Positions 7,647-13,300 of a DNA stretch of 13,743 nt are shown here, in pieces. Both the position numbers and the translations under genes were made by a program. The notes beneath the pieces are model-generated. The model had not been told where the DNA came from and did no database searches. It was given only the letters and a program-made list of their open reading frames with translations. Source of the stretch: JAYZVT01 sp050248375 (GTDB taxonomy: Bacteria > Pseudomonadota > Alphaproteobacteria > Rhizobiales > Methyloligellaceae); assembly GCA_050248375.1 (NCBI GenBank), contig JBFWSL010000067.1, positions 1 through 13,743 on the forward strand. Direction: 5' to 3'. Positions within the stretch are counted from its first letter, which is position 1; the number at the start of each line of letters is the position of its first letter.

Positions 7647-9389
7647 ATGGCTATGGACGATATCGCGGAAGGCATTTCGAGCGTCGAATGCGACGTGCTG
7701 GTCATCGGCGGCGGAACGGCCGGTCCGATGGCGGCGCTGAAGGCGAAAAAGCAAAATCCGGAAGCCCGCGTCATCCTTCTCGAGAAGGCGAACGTCAAGC
7801 GCTCGGGCGCCATCTCCATGGGCATGGACGGTCTCAACAACGCCGTCATCCCCGGTCACGCCACGCCCGAGCAGTACACCAAGGAAATCACCATCGCCAA
7901 CGACGGCATCTGCAATCAGAAGGCCGTCTATAAATACGCCCAGGGCTGCTACAAGATCATCCAGGAGCTGGACAGTTTCGGCATCCGCTTCCTGAAGGAC
8001 GAGAACGGCGAGTTCGACGTCAAGAAGGTGCACCATATCGGCACCTACGTGCTGCCGATGCCCAACGGCGATACCGTGAAGAAGGCGCTTTACCGCCAGC
8101 TCCGCCGCGCCCGCCTGCTCATTTCCAACCGCTACATGGCGACGCGTCTGCTGACCGGCAAGGACGGCCGCGTGGCCGGCGCCGTCGCAGTCAATACGCG
8201 CACCGCGGAGTTCCTGGTCATCCGTGCCAAGGCCGTGGTCCTGAGCATGGGCGCCGCGGGCCGTCTCGGATTGCCGACCTCGGGCTACCTGTTCGGTACC
8301 TACGAGAACGCCACCAACTCCGGCGATGGCTACGCCATGGCCTATCACGCGGGCGCCGCTCTCGCGAACCTGGAGTGTTACCAGATCAATCCGCTGATCA
8401 AGGACTACAACGGTCCCGCCTGCGCCTATGTGGCCGGGCCCTTCGGCGCCTATACGGCCAACAACGAAGGCAGCCGCTTCATCGAGTGCGACTATTGGTC
8501 GGGTCAGATGATGCAGGAGTTCTACAACGAGCTGCAGTCGGGCAAGGGTCCGGTGTTCCTGAAGATGAACCACCTGCACGAGAAGACCGTCAACGAGATC
8601 GAGCGGACCCTGCACAATGTCGAGCGCCCGACCCGCGGCCGTTTCCACGAGAATCGCAGCATCAGCTACCACAGGGAAATGGTGGAGATGCACATCTCGG
8701 AAATCGGCTTCTGCTCCGGTCACAGCGCGTCCGGCGTCTTCGTCGACGAGAATGCCCGCACCACGGTCCCCGGCCTCTACGCCGCCGGAGACATGGCAAG
8801 CGTGCCGCATAACTACATGCTCGGCGCTTTCACCAACGGCTCCTTCGCCGGGGAAGATGCCATGGCCTTCGCCGCCGGCAACGATTTCGCCGATTACGAC
8901 GACGAAGTCATCGCCGGGGAACAGGAATGGGTAAAGGCGACCGTCTCGCGCGAGGACGGCATCCCGCCGAACCAGGTGGAATACAAGACCCGCCGGCTGG
9001 TGAACGATTACCTGCAGCCACCCAAGGTGACGCGCAAGATGCAGCTTGCCCAGGACCGGTTCGCCGAGACCCGCCAGGACATGGACAACGCCATGTTCGT
9101 CACCAACGCCCACCAGCTCATGCGGGCGCTGGAGGTCCGCTCCATCATGGACTGCGCCGACATGGCGGCCTTTTCCTCGCTCTATCGTACGGAGAGCCGC
9201 TGGGGCCTCTACCACAGCCGCACCGACTATCCCGAGCGGGACAACGACAACTGGTTCTGCCACACGCTGCTGTCGAAGAAGGATGGCAAGATGGTCTGCG
9301 AGAAGCGCGACGTGGATCCCTACATCGTTCCGATCGCCGACGATGAGCGCGACCTCTACGACAAGCAGCGCATCAAGGTGCACGCCTGA
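7647..9389 (+). CDS. AprA-like FAD-dependent oxidoreductase (fumarate reductase/APS reductase flavoprotein superfamily)
   Basis: A 580-residue flavoprotein. The N-terminal FAD-binding site is VLVIGGGTAGPMAALKA (G21, G23, G26). KRSGAISMGMDGLN (51-64) matches the AprA pattern RSGAVAQGLSAIN rather than the His-linked flavin motif of succinate dehydrogenase, so FAD should be non-covalent and Asn64 corresponds to an active-site Asn of APS reductase. A second FAD contact, GLYAAGDMASVPHNYMLGA, places His388 where AprA has its GHKFSSG histidine. The C-terminal helical domain keeps ESRWGLYHSRTDYPERD. Compared with true AprA (about 610-660 residues) it is shorter, and in the segment corresponding to AprA RFKDGYGP it has LIKDYNGP, so the Arg is absent. 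Its partner is the 2x[4Fe-4S] protein just downstream. I infer a redox reaction on a small, perhaps sulfur-containing compound, not canonical APS reduction. Start chosen for GGAAG at 7633-7637. Confidence 0.88.
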   Translation: MAMDDIAEGISSVECDVLVIGGGTAGPMAALKAKKQNPEARVILLEKANVKRSGAISMGMDGLNNAVIPGHATPEQYTKEITIANDGICNQKAVYKYAQGCYKIIQELDSFGIRFLKDENGEFDVKKVHHIGTYVLPMPNGDTVKKALYRQLRRARLLISNRYMATRLLTGKDGRVAGAVAVNTRTAEFLVIRAKAVVLSMGAAGRLGLPTSGYLFGTYENATNSGDGYAMAYHAGAALANLECYQINPLIKDYNGPACAYVAGPFGAYTANNEGSRFIECDYWSGQMMQEFYNELQSGKGPVFLKMNHLHEKTVNEIERTLHNVERPTRGRFHENRSISYHREMVEMHISEIGFCSGHSASGVFVDENARTTVPGLYAAGDMASVPHNYMLGAFTNGSFAGEDAMAFAAGNDFADYDDEVIAGEQEWVKATVSREDGIPPNQVEYKTRRLVNDYLQPPKVTRKMQLAQDRFAETRQDMDNAMFVTNAHQLMRALEVRSIMDCADMAAFSSLYRTESRWGLYHSRTDYPERDNDNWFCHTLLSKKDGKMVCEKRDVDPYIVPIADDERDLYDKQRIKVHA

Positions 9390-9419
9390 GCCCGGCCAAT
9401 CGAACAACGGAGACGAACA

Positions 9420-9653
9420 ATGCCTGTAGCCAACACCCCGACCACCGTTCCCGTTGTCGTGGACGACGCCAAGTGCATCGCCGACAAGGGCTGCACCGTT
9501 TGCGTGGACGTGTGTCCGCTCGACGTGCTGCGCATCTCCGAGATGAGCGGCAAGGCCTACATGAAATACGACGAATGCTGGTATTGCATGCCCTGCGAGG
9601 CCGACTGCCCGACCGGCGCCGTCAAGGTCAACATCCCCTACCTGCTTCGCTAG
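9420..9653 (+). CDS. AprB-like 2x[4Fe-4S] ferredoxin subunit
   Basis: A 77-residue iron-sulfur protein with eight cysteines in two clusters. The first group, Cys19-x5-Cys25-x2-Cys28-x3-Cys32-Pro, has a widened first gap as in the AprB subunit of APS reductase. The second group, Cys53-W-x-Cys56-x2-Cys59-x3-Cys63-Pro, shares AprB's C-W-x-C-x2-C pattern and the PTGAVKVN ending. It lacks the C-terminal tail that in true AprB wraps around AprA, which makes it about half the usual AprB length. It lies 30 bp after the flavoprotein gene with GGAG at 9409-9412, so the two very likely form a complex in which electrons pass between FAD and the clusters. The outside electron partner could be the FdxA ferredoxin encoded divergently. 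Confidence 0.92.
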   Translation: MPVANTPTTVPVVVDDAKCIADKGCTVCVDVCPLDVLRISEMSGKAYMKYDECWYCMPCEADCPTGAVKVNIPYLLR

Positions 9654-9663
9654 GGGGGAGGCC

Positions 9664-10635
9664 ATGTCCGAGCTGTTCGAGACCTATACCGACATCGATG
9701 AACTGGCCGAGGGCCTCGGCGATGCCGATCCGTCTGTCCGCCAGGTCGCGGTCATGGACCTTGCCGACAGCGCGGACCCCGCGGCTATCCCCCATCTGGC
9801 CGGCGCGCTCGGGGATTCCGCGCCGGAAGTGCGCCAGCAGGCAGCCATCGCCCTGGGCGAATTCGACGGTCCGGACACCGCCGCCGCGCTGGCCAGGGCC
9901 CTGGTCGACACCGACGAGGGCGTGGCCAGGGCAGCGGCCGATTCCATGGCCGAACTGAAGGATCCCGCCTCCGCCGATCCGATTTATCCCCTTGTTGCGA
10001 ACGGCAGCGCCTTCGTGCGCATGTCCGCCCTGCGCGCCCTGAAGGAGTTGCGCCGCAACGAGTCCCTGAAGCCGGCCCTTGCCGCTCTCGAGGACAGCGA
10101 CCCCGGCGTCCGCGTCCAGGCCGTGGGCGTCATCGGCTTCCTCCAGCTCGAGGAGGCATTGCCCGCGCTCAAGTCGGCGACCATGGACGACGATCCCATG
10201 GTGCGGCGCGCAGCCATCAGCGCCCTCGGTTTCTCCAAGGCCACTCATGCCGGCGAGGCGCTGGTCTCCGCGCTTGCGGACAAGGACTGGATGGTCCGCG
10301 AAATGGCCGCGGAGACGTTGGGCAAGAGCAAGCTGGGGGCCGGCGAGGGGGAACTGATGAAGCTGCTGGCGGACGAGTATTGGCAGGTGCGCCTCAAGGC
10401 CGCCCGCACGCTGGGCAAGTATGGTTCCGTGAAAGCCATCCCCATGATAGGGCCGTTCCTCGGCCATGACGTATCGAATCTGCGCAAGGAGGCAGCCGGC
10501 GCTCTCGGCGAGATCGGCCATGCTTCCGCGCTTCCCTATCTCACGCCCTATGCCGACGACCCCGACCCGGACGTGCGCAAGAACGTCCGCTGGGCCATGG
10601 AGCGCCTTGGCGGCTCGGCGGAGGCGGCCGGCTGA
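9664..10635 (+). CDS. HEAT-repeat (PBS-lyase-like) protein
   Basis: A 323-residue all-helical solenoid of about ten HEAT/PBS-lyase repeats with a period near 31 residues. The second helices are easily read: SVRQVAVMDLAD, EVRQQAAIALGE, GVARAAADSMAE, FVRMSALRALKE, GVRVQAVGVIGF, MVRRAAISALGF, MVREMAAETLGK, QVRLKAARTLGK, NLRKEAAGALGE and DVRKNVRWAMER. There is no signal peptide or membrane segment, so it is cytoplasmic. Repeats of this type act as scaffolds or as bilin-lyase-related chaperones; no bilin function is expected here. A strong GGGGGGAGG ribosome site (9652-9661 region) precedes the ATG, and the gap to the ferredoxin stop is only 10 bp. Its fixed place between the AprB-like gene and the regulator suggests it assembles or docks the flavoprotein/ferredoxin complex. 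That is inference. Confidence 0.92.
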   Translation: MSELFETYTDIDELAEGLGDADPSVRQVAVMDLADSADPAAIPHLAGALGDSAPEVRQQAAIALGEFDGPDTAAALARALVDTDEGVARAAADSMAELKDPASADPIYPLVANGSAFVRMSALRALKELRRNESLKPALAALEDSDPGVRVQAVGVIGFLQLEEALPALKSATMDDDPMVRRAAISALGFSKATHAGEALVSALADKDWMVREMAAETLGKSKLGAGEGELMKLLADEYWQVRLKAARTLGKYGSVKAIPMIGPFLGHDVSNLRKEAAGALGEIGHASALPYLTPYADDPDPDVRKNVRWAMERLGGSAEAAG

Positions 10636-10656
10636 AATGTGAGGAAAGCCGAGAGG

Positions 10657-11487
10657 ATGGTGACACGCGTTCCGACATCCGGCGCCGCTGCCGTCCTCCC
10701 GGAGAGCGAGGAGGGCAAGGTCCTTCCCATCGATGCCGCCGGCAAGCCGGCAAAAGGCGAGGCGCGCTGCGCCCGCACGCCGAAATATGTCGTCATTCGC
10801 GACTGGCTGACCGACCGCATACTCGGTGGTCATTTCGCCCGCGGGGAACAGCTCCCCAGCGAGCACGACCTGATGGCGCAGTTCTCCGTCAGCCGGGTAA
10901 CCGCGCGCCAGGCCCTCAATTCCCTGCGCGAGTTCGGTCTCATCGAAAGCCGGCCCGGCAAGGGCTACTTCGTGCGCCAGCTTACCGCCGTCCACCAGTT
11001 GGAGCGGCTGGAAGGCTTCGGCGAGATGATGGCGCCGCTCGGCGTCGAGACCAGCAATGACGTCATAGACCTGCGCGAGGTTCCCGCCACCGACAAGTCG
11101 CTTATCAGGGCGCTCGCGCTGGAGCCCGGCGAGCCGGTGACGCGCATAGCCCGCCTGCGGCTCGCCGGCGGTGTGGCCATGTCTCTCGACATCAGCTACT
11201 TCCCCCTGGATATCGGCCGCAAGCTGACCCAGCTCGACCTTGCCCGAACGGATGTATTTTCCCTGCTGGAGCGGCGGCTGAACATCGAGCTGAGTTATGC
11301 CGACCTGGAGATCGACGTGGTGCCTGCCGATGAGCGCCACGCCAGCTTCCTCGGCACTTCCAGGGGCAGCCCCGTGATCCGCGTCCGCCGTCTCACCCAC
11401 GACATCATCGGACGGCCCATCGACTTCGAGTATCTCTACAGCCGCATAGAGACCCTGCGCTTCAAGGCGCGCATCACCCGCTACTAG
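10657..11487 (+). CDS. GntR-family transcriptional regulator (HutC/UTRA subfamily)
   Basis: A 276-residue regulator. The first about 40 residues are a low-complexity extension. The winged helix-turn-helix follows (about 43-108, with GEQLPSEHDLMAQFSVSRVTARQALNSL in two parts and the wing SRPGKGYFV). A UTRA effector-binding domain fills about 120-276, ending in DFEYLYSRIETLRFKARI. UTRA regulators bind small metabolites and usually act as repressors. The ATG at 10657 is chosen because GAGGAAA (10641-10647) sits about 9 bases upstream. An in-frame GTG at 10639, 3 bp after the HEAT-protein stop, would add six residues and cannot be excluded. As last gene of the operon it probably autoregulates through the paired palindromes upstream of the DUF971 gene and may sense the imported compound or a product of it. 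Confidence 0.93.
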   Translation: MVTRVPTSGAAAVLPESEEGKVLPIDAAGKPAKGEARCARTPKYVVIRDWLTDRILGGHFARGEQLPSEHDLMAQFSVSRVTARQALNSLREFGLIESRPGKGYFVRQLTAVHQLERLEGFGEMMAPLGVETSNDVIDLREVPATDKSLIRALALEPGEPVTRIARLRLAGGVAMSLDISYFPLDIGRKLTQLDLARTDVFSLLERRLNIELSYADLEIDVVPADERHASFLGTSRGSPVIRVRRLTHDIIGRPIDFEYLYSRIETLRFKARITRY

Positions 11488-11518
11488 TAAGCTGACTCGC
11501 TTGGAGCCGTGTTCCGTG

Positions 11519-11541
11519 CACTGGCCATTCATTGGGCAGTG
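11519..11541. repeat. Inverted repeat CACTGGCC-N7-GGGCAGTG
   Basis: Eight-base arms with one mismatch around a 7-base centre, about 240-260 bp upstream of the sigma-54 promoter. The position and shape suit an upstream site for a sigma-54 activator. The arms do not match the TGT-N10-ACA site of NifA and only loosely resemble NtrC sites. It could also be a Rho-independent-like stem without a T-run. Confidence 0.35.
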
Positions 11542-11724
11542 GCGAAGCTGCTCCGTACACGCCAGTTTTCCGCGTTTTTCCCGCTCCGATCGGGGATCGG
11601 CCGGGCCTGTATTATCGTCGAGGCGGAACAGGTGATTGCTTTTTGTGCACTGCGATAGCTTGCCGCCCAGACGGACATCAGCGGGGCCCTTCGGGTGCTC
11701 GCCGGCCAGCCTCCAAAAGTTACG

Positions 11725-11743
11725 AATCTCTGAACAATCTCTG
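11725..11743 (+). repeat. Tandem repeat AATCTCTG x2, period 11
   Basis: AATCTCTG at 11725-11732 and again at 11736-11743, exactly one helical turn apart, ending 36 bp upstream of the -24 element. Same-face spacing suggests a protein-binding site, but a repeat of eight bases can also arise by chance. Confidence 0.3.
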
Positions 11744-11779
11744 TGACTTCAACGAAATCACCCGTCTCTTTGGGCGGTT

Positions 11780-11794
11780 TGGCACGGCAGTTGC
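11780..11794 (+). promoter_or_regulatory. Sigma-54 (-24/-12) promoter for the binding-protein gene
   Basis: TGGCACG-N4-TTGC at 11780-11794 matches the sigma-54 consensus at every defined position, with GG at 11781-11782 and GC at 11793-11794 in the required spacing. Transcription would begin near 11805, leaving a leader of about 44 bases before the ATG at 11849. Expression should depend on an activator of the NtrC family, fitting control by nitrogen, sulfur or another starvation signal. Confidence 0.75.
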
Positions 11795-11848
11795 GCTTCT
11801 TGATGGGCAGAAACAGACAAGTCAGCGCCAGGACAAGGAGTCTTCAAA

Positions 11849-13216
11849 ATGCTGAGCCACAGGCCCTTCCTCGCGGGTTTTGCGCTACTCGCCTTCACCG
11901 CTCTTCCAGCCAAGGCCGAAACGATCAAGATCGCCATCGGTCACCAGAGCATGTGCACCGACACCTACACCGCCGGCATCGTCGTGAAGGAGATGAAGCT
12001 GCTGGAAAAACACTTGCCCAAGGACGGCAAGTACAAGGACGCGAAATACGAAATCAGCTGGAGCGACTACAGCTCGGGCGGTCCCATCACCAACCAGATG
12101 CTCGCCAACAAGCTGAATATCGGCGTCATGGGCGACTATCCGCTCATCGTCAACGGCGCCAAGTTCCAGGAAACCCAGTCCCTGCGCACCCTCTACGTCG
12201 CGGGCACCGGCTACAACCTCAAGGGCTCGGGCAACGCCATCGTGGTGCCCGTCAGTTCCGACCTCTATCACATCAACGACCTGAAGGGGAAAGCCGTCTC
12301 CACGCCGGTCGGCAGCGCCGCCTGGGGCATGCTGCTCAAGGCGATGCAGGACGCCAAGATCACCTCGGCCGACTATGAGCTGAAGAACCAGAGCCCGGCG
12401 GTCGGCGCGGCCAACATCGCCGCCGGCAAGATCGACGCCCACTCCGACTTCTGCCCCTGGTCCGAGATCATGGAGTTCCGCGGCACCGGCCGGAAGATCT
12501 TCGATGGCTCGGAGGCCGGCGTTCCCTACCTGCACGGCGTCGTCGTCCGCAAGGACTTCGCCGAGCAGTATCCGGAAGTCGTCACCGCCTTCATCAAGGC
12601 CGTCTACGATGCCGGCAAGTGGATCGAGGCCAATCCCATCGAGGCTACCGACCTGATGGAGAAGTGGACGGGCGTGGAGAAGGAGGTGCTCTATCTCTAT
12701 TTCTCCAAGGGCGGCCACCTGACGCTCGATCCGACCATCAAGGACAAGTGGATCGATGCGCTCAAGTTCGACCACACCGTCCTAGTCAAGGAGAAGGCGA
12801 TTCCGCCGCTCGACTTCAAGGCGTGGATCACCGAGGACTACGTCAAGGCGGCCTACAAGGACCTCGGCGCCGATTACGCCGCGGAAAAGGGGAAGATCGT
12901 CGATCCCCTCGCCGCCAATGCCGGGCTTCCCTTCGAGATCTGGCACGCCCGCGACGGCATCCTCACCTATCCCGACATGAAGGCCTTCCTCAAGGCCGTG
13001 GCCGAGTTCCGCGCTACCGGCGCCAAGCTCAACTCGACCTATGTCTACGACAAGGAGACTGGCCTGAAGCTGTTCGGCAAGACGGCCTTTTACGTTCAGG
13101 ACAGCAAGGGCGAGTTCTCCACCTTCCTGCGCAAGAAGGAGGCGGAGGCCTATGCCACCAAGATCGGAGGCAAGGTGATCGGCTTTGAGGAGGCCATTGC
13201 CAGCGCCGCGTCCTGA
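11849..13216 (+). CDS. ABC transporter periplasmic binding protein (nitrate/sulfonate/taurine class) with C-terminal NosL-like domain
   Basis: A 455-residue exported binding protein. A Sec signal peptide (residues 1-23, cleavage after AKA) is followed by a type II binding fold of the NitT/TauT (NrtA/SsuA/TauA) class: KIAIGHQSMCTDTY, LNIGVMGDYPLIVNG, LKGKAVSTPVGSAAWGMLLKAM, AGKIDAHSDFCPWSEI and the helix EVVTAFIKAVYDAGKWIE. The mature protein has only two cysteines, Cys36 and Cys202, both in loops that in this fold face the ligand cleft. Residues about 365-455 are extra relative to ordinary members (usually 310-350) and resemble the C-terminal half of NosL: an acidic AFLKAVAEF helix, STYVYDKETG, AFYVQDSKGEF and KKEAEAYATKIGGKVIGFEEA. 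No copper-binding Cys/Met motif is present there. It is transcribed from a sigma-54 promoter and is followed by an ABC permease. The substrate is unknown. Confidence 0.88.
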   Translation: MLSHRPFLAGFALLAFTALPAKAETIKIAIGHQSMCTDTYTAGIVVKEMKLLEKHLPKDGKYKDAKYEISWSDYSSGGPITNQMLANKLNIGVMGDYPLIVNGAKFQETQSLRTLYVAGTGYNLKGSGNAIVVPVSSDLYHINDLKGKAVSTPVGSAAWGMLLKAMQDAKITSADYELKNQSPAVGAANIAAGKIDAHSDFCPWSEIMEFRGTGRKIFDGSEAGVPYLHGVVVRKDFAEQYPEVVTAFIKAVYDAGKWIEANPIEATDLMEKWTGVEKEVLYLYFSKGGHLTLDPTIKDKWIDALKFDHTVLVKEKAIPPLDFKAWITEDYVKAAYKDLGADYAAEKGKIVDPLAANAGLPFEIWHARDGILTYPDMKAFLKAVAEFRATGAKLNSTYVYDKETGLKLFGKTAFYVQDSKGEFSTFLRKKEAEAYATKIGGKVIGFEEAIASAAS

Positions 13217-13231
13217 TCCTTCACGCTACGC

Positions 13232-13265
13232 CGGCCCCGGGTCCGATCATTTCGGCCCGGGGCCG
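13232..13265. other. Strong hairpin between binding-protein and permease genes
   Basis: CGGCCCCGGG at 13232-13241 pairs perfectly with CCCGGGGCCG at 13256-13265, and the inner CCGA/TCGG adds four more pairs after a one-base bulge, leaving a five-base loop. No T-run follows. In ABC operons such stems after the binding-protein gene usually protect its mRNA or cause partial read-through, so the binding protein outnumbers the permease. Confidence 0.65.
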
Positions 13266-13300
13266 AAATCGACAAGAAACGACGCTTGAGGGGAAAGGCA

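Larger units (their letters stand above)
11488..11848. promoter_or_regulatory. Regulatory intergenic region ahead of the ABC importer genes
   Basis: A 361-bp stretch without a convincing gene; a 107-codon frame through it has no family features and no ribosome site. It contains an inverted repeat (11519-11541), a short palindrome CCGATC-N3-GATCGG (11586-11600), a tandem repeat (11725-11743), a sigma-54 promoter match (11780-11794) and a strong Shine-Dalgarno AAGGAG (11835-11840) eight bases before the importer's first ATG. No T-run follows the inverted repeat, so I see no clear intrinsic terminator for the preceding operon. Confidence 0.75.

Noticed and set aside
7647..9389. Succinate dehydrogenase / fumarate reductase flavoprotein (sdhA/frdA)
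   Set aside because: The His-linked FAD motif is replaced by RSGA as in AprA, and there are no sdhB/C/D genes.
7647..9653. Canonical dissimilatory or oxidative APS reductase (aprAB)
   Set aside because: The flavoprotein is short, the ferredoxin lacks the tail, one AprA segment is changed, and no sulfate adenylyltransferase or Qmo genes are nearby.
7560..9665. 701-codon open frame on the minus strand
   Set aside because: Antisense of the AprA-like and AprB-like genes; no recognisable motifs and no ribosome site.
9664..10635. Phycobilisome (bilin) lyase
   Set aside because: Only the PBS-lyase HEAT repeat is shared; the context is non-photosynthetic-pigment redox genes and no phycobiliproteins are present.
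11482..11489. Third operator: TACTAGTA at the end of the GntR gene
   Set aside because: It shares only the six-base ACTAGT core with the paired elements and overlaps the stop codon; probably chance.
9628..11532. 634-codon open frame on the minus strand
   Set aside because: Antisense of the HEAT and GntR genes; repeats in it merely mirror the HEAT repeats.
11532..11855. 107-codon open frame on the plus strand in the importer leader region
   Set aside because: No Shine-Dalgarno, no family similarity, overlaps the sigma-54 promoter and runs into the binding-protein start.
13232..13265. Intrinsic terminator after the binding-protein gene
   Set aside because: The stem is strong but is followed by AAATCGAC with no T-run, and the permease follows closely in the same direction.
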